Source: Altererythrobacter sp. H2 (GTDB lineage: Bacteria > Pseudomonadota > Alphaproteobacteria > Sphingomonadales > Sphingomonadaceae). From it: DNA of 64,000 nt. The stretch lies in NCBI RefSeq assembly GCF_035319885.1, contig NZ_CP141285.1, positions 186,001 to 250,000 on the forward strand, read 5' to 3'. A model generated the notes under the pieces. The model was not told the origin of the DNA, ran no database searches, and worked only from the letters and a program-made list of their open reading frames with translations. Each line of letters starts with the position of its first letter. Position 1 is the stretch's first letter. A program made the translations under genes and the position numbers. Below, piece after piece: positions 34,929 through 43,217 of this stretch.

Positions 34929-35480
34929 TTACCCGAACCGCCGCACCGGATCGCTACCGTCCCAGTTCTCGCTCGCAGCCTTGATGATCGCGAACAAGTC
35001 CGGCCCTTCGGTCGAGCGTTCCAGCACTTCGACCAGAGTGCCCGGGCCGCCTCTCCCGTTCTTGGCCCCCGGATCGGCATAGATAACCTTCTTCCCCCCG
35101 AATGACCCTTCGATCACGATCTCTGCCCCGTGAGCCTCGCAGGCCGCATAGGCCCCGGCGATATCGTCAACCAGCAGGCAGACATGGTGCAGCCCGTTGC
35201 CGGTTGAGCCATATTCGCCGCGATAGATAGACGGGTGCTCGTCACGCGGGCGGATCAATTCGATCTGCATGTCGCCCCAATAGGCGAGCGCGAGATCGAA
35301 CACCGCATCGGTCGGCTGCCCCCGGTATTTCATTCCGTCGAGATGAATGCCTTCGATCAGATAGAACGGACCCACTCCCATGACTTCGGTCCAGTGTTTC
35401 AGCGCGGCGTCGAAATCCTCCGGCACCCACGCCAGCTGCATGATCGGACCGAGGGCGGAGAACGACTTGGGCAGGCCCAT
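34929..35480 (-). CDS. VOC/glyoxalase-superfamily protein
   Basis: The 183-aa protein has a paired betaalphabetabetabeta VOC fold. The first module is IMQLAWVPEDFDAALKHW, then GDMQIELIRPRD, and the second starts GLHHVCLLVDDIAGAYAACEAHG. His and Glu residues (HHVC, IELI) may bind a divalent metal, as in epimerases, glyoxalases or ring-cleaving dioxygenases. The C-terminus LVEVLERSTEGPDLFA is typical of Glyoxalase_4 members. It is divergent from the Rieske gene (97 bp) and may be an epimerase in CoA-ester breakdown. Confidence 0.82.
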   Translation of the reverse strand: MGLPKSFSALGPIMQLAWVPEDFDAALKHWTEVMGVGPFYLIEGIHLDGMKYRGQPTDAVFDLALAYWGDMQIELIRPRDEHPSIYRGEYGSTGNGLHHVCLLVDDIAGAYAACEAHGAEIVIEGSFGGKKVIYADPGAKNGRGGPGTLVEVLERSTEGPDLFAIIKAASENWDGSDPVRRFG

Positions 35481-35577
35481 CTTGAATTCCTCACAGATAC
35501 GCTAGGATGCGCGGCCCACGATGTGCGATAGGTTTGCCCCATAACACTGCGTAAATTGCGAGGAGAGGCACCCGGCC

Positions 35578-37008
35578 ATGAACGAGATCAGCAACATCGC
35601 ACCGGATGGTCAGCGGGCGGACCGCTGCCCGGGGATGAGCTATACCGACATGCTCGAAGGCGACACCCGGCGTGCGCCCGACTATCTGTTCGAGGAAACC
35701 CATCCCGACATGCCGACCGACCCGCTGTCGGTCGAGCCCTATATCAGCGAAGACTTCGCCCGCCTGGAACGAGAGCGGATGTGGCCCAATGTCTGGCTGT
35801 TCGCGGCCCGCGTGGATGAAATGCCCGAACCGGGTGACACCGTGGTGTTCGAGATCAACGACAAGTCGTTCCTGCTGGTGCGCCAGCAGGATGGCGCGGT
35901 GCGCGCGTTCTACAACGCCTGCCTCCACCGCGGGCGCAAGCTGCGGACCAAAGGCGGCAAGACACCCAACCTGCGCTGCAACTTCCACGGCTTCACCTGG
36001 AACAACGACGGGTCCTTGAAGGAAATCCCCTGTGCCTGGGATTTCAAGCACCTTGAAGACAAGGACATGAGCCTGCCCGAAGTGCGGGTGAACGTGTGGC
36101 AGGGCTTCGTGATGATCACGGAGAATGAAACCCTGCCCGACTTTGCCGAATGGCTCGGCTCGCCCGCCTCGCATTATGACCGCTACGATTTCGAGAACCG
36201 CTATACCGGCATGTGGGTGAAGAAGCGGATCCCGGCCAACTGGAAGGCGACAGCGGAGGCCTTCATGGAAGCCTGGCACTCAGTCACCACCCACCCGCAG
36301 CTGCTGCCGTTCCTGGGCGATGCCAACACCCGCTACGACCTGATCGGTGACAACTTCAACCGCGCGATCACGCCGTCAGGCGTCCTGTCCCCCCACATGA
36401 AGGGCAAGGACCAGATGTATGTGCTGGAGAAGATGAACGAGTTCTCCGGCGGCAGCGACGCCAGCACCAACCGCCGCTTCAACGCAACCGAACTGCCCGA
36501 CGATATCGACGCCGATGACCCGCTGATGGCGCGCAAGGTACTGGCCGAAGCCGGGCGCAAGGGGTTCGCGCAGCAATACGGCTACGACTATTCCGACGCT
36601 TCGGACACCGAGATCCTCGATAACTTCACCTACAACATCTTCCCCAACTTCAGCCCCTGGATCGGCTACCTGCCGACGCTGGTCTATCGCTGGCTGCCAG
36701 GTGACACGCCGGACTGGTGCACGATGGAAATCCGCCTGCTGTTCCCCACGCCCAAGGGCGAGCCGCGGCCGCGCTCGGTCGAATGCACCACCATCCCCGA
36801 TGACGAGCCATTCAGCTGGGCGACCGACAAGATGGGCGCTGCGCTGGCGAACGTGTTCGATCAGGACATGGCCAACCTGCCGCATGTGCAGACGGGCATG
36901 AAGACGATGAAGCAGGGGCTGATGGAGCTGGGCAAGTACCAGGACAGCCGGGTGCGCCACTTCCAGACCACGCTGATGAAGTACATCAACGGCGAACTGC
37001 CGGCCTGA
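35578..37008 (+). CDS. Rieske non-heme iron oxygenase, alpha subunit
   Basis: A 476-aa ring-hydroxylating oxygenase alpha subunit. The Rieske 2Fe-2S site is Cys115-x-His117 and Cys134-x2-His137 (ACLHRGRK, LRCNFHGFTW). The mononuclear iron site includes His234 and His239 in EAWHSVTTHPQ. No beta subunit, ferredoxin or reductase is next to it, so it may be an alpha-only type with partners elsewhere. It hydroxylates or demethylates an aromatic or polycyclic substrate not identifiable here. The SDR gene starts 1 bp after its stop. Confidence 0.93.
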   Translation: MNEISNIAPDGQRADRCPGMSYTDMLEGDTRRAPDYLFEETHPDMPTDPLSVEPYISEDFARLERERMWPNVWLFAARVDEMPEPGDTVVFEINDKSFLLVRQQDGAVRAFYNACLHRGRKLRTKGGKTPNLRCNFHGFTWNNDGSLKEIPCAWDFKHLEDKDMSLPEVRVNVWQGFVMITENETLPDFAEWLGSPASHYDRYDFENRYTGMWVKKRIPANWKATAEAFMEAWHSVTTHPQLLPFLGDANTRYDLIGDNFNRAITPSGVLSPHMKGKDQMYVLEKMNEFSGGSDASTNRRFNATELPDDIDADDPLMARKVLAEAGRKGFAQQYGYDYSDASDTEILDNFTYNIFPNFSPWIGYLPTLVYRWLPGDTPDWCTMEIRLLFPTPKGEPRPRSVECTTIPDDEPFSWATDKMGAALANVFDQDMANLPHVQTGMKTMKQGLMELGKYQDSRVRHFQTTLMKYINGELPA

Positions 37009-37009
37009 G

Positions 37010-37780
37010 GTGGGGTTTTCGTTCGACCTGACCGGCCGCACCGCGCTGGTTACCGGGGCATCCTCCGGGCTGGGGGAGCGGTTCGGCCGCATCCTCGCCG
37101 CCTCGGGCGCGAAGGTTGCGCTCGCCGCGCGCCGGGCCGACCGGCTCGAGGCACTGGCGCAGCGGATCGGACCGAGCGCCGCCGCCGTGCAGATGGACGT
37201 GGCGCGCGAGGCTGACGTGATCGCGGGCTATGATGCCGCCGAAGCCGCATTCGGCACGGTGGTCGACACCGTGATCGCCAATGCCGGGATCGACGGGGCG
37301 GGCCTTGCCACCGAAATGCCCGAGGACGAGATCGAGCACACCCTCAACGTCAACCTCAAGGGCGCGATCCTGACCGCGCGCGAGGGCGCCAGGCGGATGA
37401 TGGCGGCAGGCGTGGGCGCTGACGGGCGCAAGGGCGGCCGGATCGTGCTGATCGCCTCGATCACTGCGTTCGAAGCCTCGCCCGGTCTGGTCGCCTACAG
37501 CGCCAGCAAGGCGGGCGTGGTCCAGGCTGCCAAGAGCCTCGCGCGCGAGTGGGCCCGCAAGGGCATCTGCATCAACACCATTTCCCCCGGCTATATCCGC
37601 ACCGCGATCAACGACGCATGGTTCGACACCGACCCCGGGAAGGCGCAGGTCGCCCGCTGGCCGCGCAAGCGCCTGATGGGGCAGGAAGGGCTCGATGCCA
37701 TGCTGCTGTTCCTGTGCTCCGACGCAGCCGAATTCGTGACCGGGGCCGACTTCGTGCTGGATGATGGCCAAACGTTATGA
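37010..37780 (+). CDS. SDR-family oxidoreductase
   Basis: A classical SDR of 256 aa that starts with GTG right after the Rieske gene. It contains TGASSGLGERFGRIL (about 15-29), ANAGIDG, IASITAFEASPGLVAYSASKAGVVQ (Ser, Tyr, Lys triad) and ADFVLDDGQTL. Tight linkage to a Rieske oxygenase suggests that it oxidises the hydroxylated or dihydrodiol product. The substrate is unknown. Confidence 0.87.
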   Translation: MGFSFDLTGRTALVTGASSGLGERFGRILAASGAKVALAARRADRLEALAQRIGPSAAAVQMDVAREADVIAGYDAAEAAFGTVVDTVIANAGIDGAGLATEMPEDEIEHTLNVNLKGAILTAREGARRMMAAGVGADGRKGGRIVLIASITAFEASPGLVAYSASKAGVVQAAKSLAREWARKGICINTISPGYIRTAINDAWFDTDPGKAQVARWPRKRLMGQEGLDAMLLFLCSDAAEFVTGADFVLDDGQTL

Positions 37781-37844
37781 TGCGTTTTCCGCCGTTGCTG
37801 ACGCAATCGGAAAAGCACGCTCAGACGCCGCGCGGGCTTGGTCA

Positions 37845-37874
37845 CGGTTGCCGTTCCCTGCGTTCCGGTAACCG
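37845..37874. promoter_or_regulatory. Imperfect inverted repeat before the TIM-barrel gene
   Basis: CGGTTGCCG (37845-37853) and CGGTAACCG (37866-37874) are inverted repeats with one mismatch, and CGTTCC occurs three times across the same 30 nt. The site ends 6 bp before the start codon at 37881, so a bound protein could block transcription or translation start. Confidence 0.3.
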
Positions 37875-37880
37875 TTCCAA

Positions 37881-38678
37881 ATGACCCGTCGCGCCCTCTC
37901 GCTCGCGGCCGGGGTGCTGCCTGAAGCGACCCCGGCGCAGCTGGTCGAGGCGGCGGCCTATGGCGGGTTCGACATGGGCGGGATGTGGGCCGAGCGCGAC
38001 AGCTGGACCCCCGCCACCACCCGCGCGGTGCGGCGGCAATGCGGTGAGGCCGGCGTCACCCTGCTCGACCTCGAAGTCGCATGGATCACGCCTGGGCCGC
38101 CCGACCCGTGGCTGACCGAACTGGTGGACATCGCTGCCGAGCTCGGCGCGGCCAACCTGCTGTGCGTTTCCAGCGACCCCGATGCTGCCGCGACCGTCGC
38201 CAAGTTTCAGGCGATGGTCGACCGGGCCAAGGGCACCGGGGTGCGGATCAATCTCGAATTCGGGCTGTTCACCGAAGTGAAGACGATCCACGCCGCACGC
38301 GCGATCCTTGAACAGGTCGAGGGCGCAGCCAAGGCACTGCTGGTCGATACCCTGCACTGGTCCCGCTCGGGCGGCACGGCGGCGGACCTGGCCGCCATCC
38401 CGCGCGAATGGCTGAGCTATTGCCAGCCATGCGACGCCCCCGCCGCCCCGCCGGATCTGTCGAACTTCGACGCGATCATCGACGATGCGATCAACCGCCG
38501 GATGCCGCTCGGCCACGGCGGGCTGGCGGTGGGCGCGATGCTCGATGCCCTGCCCGATCACCTCCCGCTGGCCGTCGAGGAACGCTCCGCCACCCTGCGC
38601 GACGCCTTCCCCGACCTCAACGCCCGCGCCCGCGAAGTGGCGCGGACAAGCCGGGCCTGGCTGGAGGGCCGAGGTTAG
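37881..38678 (+). CDS. Sugar-phosphate isomerase/epimerase-like TIM-barrel protein
   Basis: The 265-aa protein looks like the xylose-isomerase-like TIM barrel group. Visible are LSLAAGVLPEATPAQLVEAAAYGGFD near the start, VTLLDLEVAWITPG, GVRINLEFGLFTEVKT (metal-binding Glu on a strand), and LVDTLHWSRSGGT, where Asp/His are typical metal ligands. The usual role is isomerisation of a hydroxy-ketone with a divalent metal. The gene is 100 bp after the SDR. The substrate is not evident. Confidence 0.8.
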   Translation: MTRRALSLAAGVLPEATPAQLVEAAAYGGFDMGGMWAERDSWTPATTRAVRRQCGEAGVTLLDLEVAWITPGPPDPWLTELVDIAAELGAANLLCVSSDPDAAATVAKFQAMVDRAKGTGVRINLEFGLFTEVKTIHAARAILEQVEGAAKALLVDTLHWSRSGGTAADLAAIPREWLSYCQPCDAPAAPPDLSNFDAIIDDAINRRMPLGHGGLAVGAMLDALPDHLPLAVEERSATLRDAFPDLNARAREVARTSRAWLEGRG

Positions 38679-38753
38679 CAGGCCTGGTCGGCTAGGCCGG
38701 ATTTTCGGCCAAGACAGGCGATCCGGTCGCGACCCCATACCGGAATTCGCGGA

Positions 38754-38933
38754 TCAAGATCCGCCGATCAGCCGCGGAACGCCGGGGTAAGGCCAGAACT
38801 GCGCTGCCGGCAGCCGCTGGCTTAGCGCCACGATCCGTTTCTCGCCCCGTTCCACTGCCGCTTTGCTGGCGCTGTGGGCGACGAGGCGCGAGAAGGATCG
38901 ATCGTACGCATCGGCCAGCCCGATGACTGGGGC
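38754..38933 (-). pseudogene. 3' remnant of a disrupted gene
   Basis: Past the LysR stop codon the same reading frame stays open for about 59 codons to a TGA at 38754-38756. It has very high G/C at third positions, as in real genes here. The peptide includes VIGLADAYDRSFSRLVAHSA, then ERGEKRIVALSQRLPAAQ and FWPYPGVPRLIGGS. It has no start codon of its own, so it looks like the tail of a gene cut off when the LysR cassette arrived. The family was not recognised. The other 75 bp of this 255-bp gap show nothing. Confidence 0.5.
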
Positions 38934-39854
38934 TTACTCCCCATTCTGCGCGCAGTGCTTGAGCCGCTCGATCATCCAGCGGCCGGCCGGGCCCGGCGGT
39001 TCGGCTGTCCTGTAGACCGCTGACATGGTGAGCGTCGCTCCGCCGGGCGGGACGTTCTGGATGGACAATTCCGTCAGGCGTCCGTCCTCAAGTTCCTGCT
39101 TCACTATGTGATAAGGCATGCCGCCCCAGCCGAGGCCGCGCAGCAGGAAGGCGTGCTTGGTCGCCAGATCGGCAAGCCGCCATGTCGAATCTGCCATCAC
39201 CCCAAACTGCTGTCCGTCTGAAAGGTGCGAACGGTCGGTCAGGACAAGCTGGGTATGTCGCACCAGCTCCTCAGCCGGGATGACACCCCTGTATTGGCTG
39301 AGCGGGTGGTTGGCCGCCGCCACCATCAGCACCTTCACCTCCGCTACGCGTTCGGCGGTCAGTCCTGGCGGCAGCACCGGCAGCGACCCGACAATGCCGA
39401 ACCCCGCCCGACCTTCCAGCACGGGCTGCACCGCCGAACCGAGCGCCTCGACATAAAGGCGCAGCGGGGTGGAGGGAAACGCGGTGCCGAATTGCTCAGC
39501 CACATCGGCGACCAAGTCGATCGGCACGAACACATCGACGACAGCGATCAGTTCCGGCTCCAACCCGCCCGAAATGCCCTTGGCTCGAGCGCGCAATTCA
39601 TCGAGCGCCGTTACCACCTTGCGGGCGTCGGCGATCAGGACAGCGCCTTCTGGCGTGAGCCGGGGATAGCGATTGGTCCGGTCGAACAGCACCACCGACA
39701 ATTGCGCTTCGAGATTGGCGATGGATTCGCTGACCGCCGGCTGCGTACGCCGCAGTGCCCGCGCGGCTGACGAAAAGCTGCCTTCGTCCACCACGGCGAT
39801 GAACGCGCGCAATTGTCCGAGTGATACTGCGTCGATCGACAAAGCCCCTCCCAT
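38934..39854 (-). CDS. LysR-family transcriptional regulator
   Basis: From the ATG at 39854 the protein has 306 aa, the usual LysR length; an ATG at 39902 would add 16 residues. The N-terminal winged helix is SLGQLRAFIAVVDEGSFSSAARALRRTQPAVSESIANLEAQL, and the rest is a periplasmic-binding-like effector domain. Divergent, 168 bp away, is a small Rrf2-like gene followed by a reductase gene. That arrangement is typical for a LysR protein controlling the reductase. Effector unknown. Confidence 0.92.
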   Translation of the reverse strand: MGGALSIDAVSLGQLRAFIAVVDEGSFSSAARALRRTQPAVSESIANLEAQLSVVLFDRTNRYPRLTPEGAVLIADARKVVTALDELRARAKGISGGLEPELIAVVDVFVPIDLVADVAEQFGTAFPSTPLRLYVEALGSAVQPVLEGRAGFGIVGSLPVLPPGLTAERVAEVKVLMVAAANHPLSQYRGVIPAEELVRHTQLVLTDRSHLSDGQQFGVMADSTWRLADLATKHAFLLRGLGWGGMPYHIVKQELEDGRLTELSIQNVPPGGATLTMSAVYRTAEPPGPAGRWMIERLKHCAQNGE

Positions 39855-40022
39855 CGGGAAATGCGATGGATGCGATCGGATAATAGAGGCTTTGCCTGTC
39901 ACCGCAAGCGTGGCATTTCCTCTCCACCAGGTCGGGACGGTCCCGGGGCGAAGCCCGAACAGACCGCATCATCGCCCCTAAGTGTCAGCGTGATTGCTAC
40001 ACACCATTGAAGGATTGCCGCC

Positions 40023-40472
40023 GTGCCCACCAGTTCCCGCTTTGTCGTTACCGTTCACGCCCTTGCCGCAATGGCTGTGAGCGACGGCACGCCGATGCGC
40101 TCGGCTGACCTTGCAGGGTCAGCCAGCACGAGCGCGGTCGTTATCCGCGGCTTGCTGTCCCGTTTGCACCAGGCCGGGCTGACGACATCGCAATTGGGCG
40201 CTGGCGGCGGTGCCTTGCTGGCAAAGCCTGCCGCCCGCATCCGGCTGCTCGACGTTTACAAGGCGGTCGAAGACACCAGATTGTTCACGCTGCATCGCCT
40301 GCAACCGATGGATCGGTGCGCGGTTGGCAGCAACATACAGGACGCGCTGCGGCCCGTTCTGGATCGGGCCATGGCGGCGATGGAGGCAGAGCTTGCCCAA
40401 GTAACCATCGCCGACGTGGCGGCAGAGGTCGCTCGTCTGGGCAAGTTCACGATCCCGCTCAAGTGGGCCTGA
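40023..40472 (+). CDS. Rrf2-family regulator without cluster cysteines
   Basis: The 149-aa protein has the Rrf2 winged helix (FVVTVHALAAMAVSDGTPMRSADLAGSASTSAVVIRGLL, then GAGGGALLAKPAARIRLLDVYKAVED). Only one Cys (DRCAVG) is present, so it cannot bind a cluster in the IscR way. Members of this kind often sense redox or reactive electrophiles. It starts with GTG. It is divergent from the LysR gene and 116 bp before the reductase gene, whose promoter region holds an inverted repeat. Confidence 0.85.
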   Translation: MPTSSRFVVTVHALAAMAVSDGTPMRSADLAGSASTSAVVIRGLLSRLHQAGLTTSQLGAGGGALLAKPAARIRLLDVYKAVEDTRLFTLHRLQPMDRCAVGSNIQDALRPVLDRAMAAMEAELAQVTIADVAAEVARLGKFTIPLKWA

Positions 40473-40475
40473 TTT

Positions 40476-40491
40476 GCCTATAAATGTAGGC
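40476..40491. promoter_or_regulatory. Inverted repeat before the NADP-reductase-like gene
   Basis: GCCTA-N6-TAGGC is a perfect 5-bp inverted repeat right after the Rrf2-like stop codon and about 100 bp before the reductase start. It is A/T-rich in the centre, unlike its surroundings, and could be an operator for the Rrf2- or LysR-type protein of the cassette. Confidence 0.4.
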
Positions 40492-40588
40492 ACCTCACTT
40501 ACACATTCACTCTTCAGTTTCGGTCCGGTTAGCCCATGGGGCGCTGCCGACTGGCGTCTCCTTGCCCCACATTCAAAGGAAATATGAC

Positions 40589-41233
40589 ATGACTATCGGT
40601 ATCATCGGATCGGGCGCTCTCGGCTCCAACGTCGCCCGCGCGCTTGCCAAGGTCGGCATGACGGCCATCATCGCCAACAAGCGCGGACCGGCCTCGCTCG
40701 CCGCGCTGGTCGAGGAACTGGGCGAGACCATCACCGCCGGCACTGTCGCCGAGGCGGCGAGCGCCGACATGGTCCTGCTGGCAATGCCCTGGGTCGCGCT
40801 CGAAGATGTGCTGGGCGATCTTCCCGCCTGGGACAACCGCATTGTGATCGACGGCACGAACCCCGTTCTGTTCCTCGAATCGGGCTCGCCGGAAGCCAGC
40901 GATCCGACCAATCCCCTCGCCGCCTATGGCATCAAGGCCGTTGATCTGGGTGGTACCCATTCCAGCGCGGTGGTTGCCGGACTCGTGCCGGGCGCCCGTG
41001 TGGTGAAGGCGTTCAACCATCTCGACGTCAACGTGCTGCCCGAGCCGAAGACCGCAGGCGGCCAACGCGTCCTGTTCTACTCGGGCGACAATACCGACGC
41101 CAAGGCGCAGGTCCGCGCGATCCTTGAAGCCATCGGCTTCGTAGCGATCGATCTCGGCACGCTCGACGTTGGCGGGCCGCTCGCATCGCTCCCCTTCGGT
41201 GCGCTCGCCATGCACAATTTCGTGCGCATCTGA
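40589..41233 (+). CDS. NADPH-dependent F420-reductase-like Rossmann protein
   Basis: The 214-aa protein has an N-terminal nucleotide-binding fold TIGIIGSGALGSNVARALAKVG, then a NADP-phosphate-binding NKRGP, MPWVALEDVL, DGTNPVL and VVKAFNHLDVNVL. This is the F420_oxidored/NAD(P)-binding family that in alphaproteobacteria usually works with NADP rather than F420. The ATG at 40589 follows an AAAGGA-type ribosome site; nine upstream in-frame codons lack support. With LysR and Rrf2 proteins it forms a compact cassette, probably for a stress or quinone response. Confidence 0.85.
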   Translation: MTIGIIGSGALGSNVARALAKVGMTAIIANKRGPASLAALVEELGETITAGTVAEAASADMVLLAMPWVALEDVLGDLPAWDNRIVIDGTNPVLFLESGSPEASDPTNPLAAYGIKAVDLGGTHSSAVVAGLVPGARVVKAFNHLDVNVLPEPKTAGGQRVLFYSGDNTDAKAQVRAILEAIGFVAIDLGTLDVGGPLASLPFGALAMHNFVRI

Positions 41234-41627
41234 CGTGCCGGCCCGCCGCTCCATACGGATCGGCGGGCCAGCAACCGTCTCAAAGAGATCAATCTGGCGG
41301 CACGGATCGGAAATCCAGCGAAGGAAGCCGCCATTCAGGAAACCACCCAACATCCGCCATGTGCACAGCCCTGTCTCGCGCTCGCAAGCGGATCGGCATT
41401 TCCTACACGCGCCCGGTCGACTAAGCGGCCAATTCGCTCTTTCCCATCGTGACATCGCTCCACCGCGCAGATGGCGCACAGGCGCTGTTCTCGCGCTTGC
41501 CCCGGCAGTGTCCGCCAGCCACACCGGCGTCTATCAAATTGACGTTACATGATAAATGCCCGTCCGGCGAAGGTGACACCGTGTCACCTTTGTCACCCGG
41601 TGCCGCGTCCTGGCTGGGCCTTGCTGA
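41234..41627. other. 394-nt gap without a gene
   Basis: The gap holds a hairpin (GGCCCGCCG / CGGCGGGCC, 41240-41269) right after the reductase stop, without a T-run. It also holds a 21-nt palindrome at 41570-41590. No open reading frame here has coding-like third positions. The gap marks the right edge of the LysR/Rrf2/reductase cassette. Confidence 0.6.
41570..41590. repeat. 21-nt near-perfect palindrome AAGGTGACAC-C-GTGTCACCTT
   Basis: The two 10-nt arms are exact inverted repeats around a single C, followed by a partial copy TGTCACCC. It lies 38-58 bp from the stop codon of the NmrA gene and far from any start codon. An operator role is therefore unlikely; it could be a recombination site or terminator-like element. 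Confidence 0.55.
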
Positions 41628-42548
41628 TCAGGAGTAGGGCGCGTCCCAGTCCTTGCTCCGCGCCCAGTCGATCAGGCTGGTCGGCTCCACCCCCAACAGA
41701 TCGCGCGCGGCCTGCGGGTCGACCAACAGCGGCGAGGTGGCCTGCGCGTTGTACCAGGCGTAGAACTTCGCCATGCCGTTGTAGACGCTGCCTTCGGGCA
41801 CTTCAGGCGATCCGGTCACCAGCACGCTCATCCGGCTGGCGAATTCCTCCGGCTTGAGGCTCTCGAACCGGATCGGCCGGGCAAGAGCTTCGCTCAGCCG
41901 CTCCGCAACCTCGTCGCCTACCAGCGCTTCGGGCCCGCCCAGCGGTACGTGCTGCCCGTCAGCGCGATCAGTCTGCAATGCACGGGTCATCGCCTGCGCC
42001 ACGTCCTCCAGGCAGACCCAGCTGATCGTCAGCCCCGGCCCGGCCGGATAGGCGAACACCCCCTCGCGCATGATCAGCGGGCGGGTCCAGGCGCGGTACA
42101 TATTGTCCATGAACACCACCGGCTCGATGAACACGCACGGGATGCCGGTTGCTTCCAGCGCCGCCTCGATGTCGCGCCGCCCGTCATGGGCAGACAGTGC
42201 GAGGTCGTGATTCGCCACGAAACAGGCGGTGTTGAACACGATCTTCTTCAGCCCCGCCCGGCTGGCACCCTCGGCGATAGCTCCGCCAAAACTGGCGGCA
42301 CGGTCCCGGTCGAACTCGAACGGCAGGTGGAATGCCGCCGCATCCTGCCCGGCAAAGGCGACCGCCATGGCGTCGGCGTCGGTAATGTCGGCATGGACGG
42401 TCGGCAGGTCGGGGAACGGCGTGCCTGCCATGGCGCCCGCGCGCCGCACCCCGGCGGTGACCGAAAACCCGGCCCGCAGCAGCGCCGCGACGAGCGGTTG
42501 GCCCTGGTCGGCCGGTGCGCCCAGGACGCAGACTTTCTCTATTGTCAT
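41628..42548 (-). CDS. NmrA-like NAD(P)-binding protein
   Basis: The 306-aa protein is an atypical SDR of the NmrA group: KVCVLGAPADQGQPLVAALLRAGFSVTAGVRR gives the Rossmann site. ADITDADAMAVAF, FNTACFV, GIPCVFIEPVVFMDNMYR and ISWVCLEDVAQAM follow. Members are reductases or redox sensors. It is the last gene of a minus-strand operon starting at 45977 and follows the NTF2-like gene by 13 bp. Substrate unknown. Confidence 0.85.
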   Translation of the reverse strand: MTIEKVCVLGAPADQGQPLVAALLRAGFSVTAGVRRAGAMAGTPFPDLPTVHADITDADAMAVAFAGQDAAAFHLPFEFDRDRAASFGGAIAEGASRAGLKKIVFNTACFVANHDLALSAHDGRRDIEAALEATGIPCVFIEPVVFMDNMYRAWTRPLIMREGVFAYPAGPGLTISWVCLEDVAQAMTRALQTDRADGQHVPLGGPEALVGDEVAERLSEALARPIRFESLKPEEFASRMSVLVTGSPEVPEGSVYNGMAKFYAWYNAQATSPLLVDPQAARDLLGVEPTSLIDWARSKDWDAPYS

Positions 42549-42561
42549 CGGCGTGTCCCGC

Positions 42562-42987
42562 TCAGGCTTCCGCGGCGATTTCCGCGCTGTCGAAATAGTG
42601 GATGCGGTGTTCCCGCAGCAGCCCGTCCTCGAACTTGCCGACTTCGCTCAGCGTCTGGGTGAAGGTCCGCCCGGTCTTCTTCGACGTCATGGTCAAGCTG
42701 AGGATCACCGCAGCGTAGGTTTCACCGCCGATGATCTCGTGGATCTCCACCTTGGCGTCAGCCCAGGTGCCGTACATAGCGGCAGACAGGCGCTGGAGCG
42801 CGTCCCGGCCCTTCCACTCGCCGGCGAACGGCAGCGATTCTGCCTCGTAGATCACGATCTCGGGATGCAGCCGCTCGGCGACCGCATCCCAGTCCCGCTG
42901 GCCGGCGAGCCGGTAGATATCGGCCAGAAGTTCGGCCGGTTTGCGTCCTAGTTGTCCTACGGTTTCACTACTTGAGGACGACATCAT
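42562..42987 (-). CDS. NTF2/SnoaL-like fold protein
   Basis: The 141-aa protein has the NTF2-like pattern: LLADIYRLAGQRDWDAVAERLHPEIVIYEAESLPFAGEWKGRDAL, then EIHEIIGGETYAAVILSLTMTSKKTGRTFTQTL. Proteins like this act as isomerases, hydratases or binding subunits. It lies downstream of the lipoyl-domain gene and overlaps it by 4 bp. It is only distantly similar to the NTF2-like protein at 17898. Confidence 0.8.
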   Translation of the reverse strand: MMSSSSSETVGQLGRKPAELLADIYRLAGQRDWDAVAERLHPEIVIYEAESLPFAGEWKGRDALQRLSAAMYGTWADAKVEIHEIIGGETYAAVILSLTMTSKKTGRTFTQTLSEVGKFEDGLLREHRIHYFDSAEIAAEA

Positions 42988-43214
42988 TCGATAACGCCGA
43001 TCAGGTCACCCACCTTGTAGACATGGCCTTCCTCACCCGTCGGGCGCAGCGTGCCGCTGGCCTGGGCCTGCACCTCCACGGTCGTCTTGTCAGTTTCCAC
43101 AGTGTAGAGCACCTCGCCCGCACTGACCTGTTCGCCATCGCCGAACATCCATTCGACCAGCGTCATTTCCTGCGCGCTCATGCCCAGCTTGGGGATGCGG
43201 ATTTCCTCGGCCAT
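42984..43214 (-). CDS. Stand-alone lipoyl-domain protein
   Basis: The 76-aa protein is a single biotin/lipoyl attachment domain: IRIPKLGMSAQEMTLVEWMFGDGEQV, then ETDKTTVEVQAQASG with Lys43 as the modified residue. It lacks both a peripheral-subunit-binding and an acyltransferase domain, so it is not a full E2. It should carry the intermediate from the adjacent E1 to an unknown acceptor. It starts 3 bp after the E1beta stop and ends inside the NTF2-like start. Confidence 0.9.
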   Translation of the reverse strand: MAEEIRIPKLGMSAQEMTLVEWMFGDGEQVSAGEVLYTVETDKTTVEVQAQASGTLRPTGEEGHVYKVGDLIGVIE

Positions 43215-43217
43215 CGC

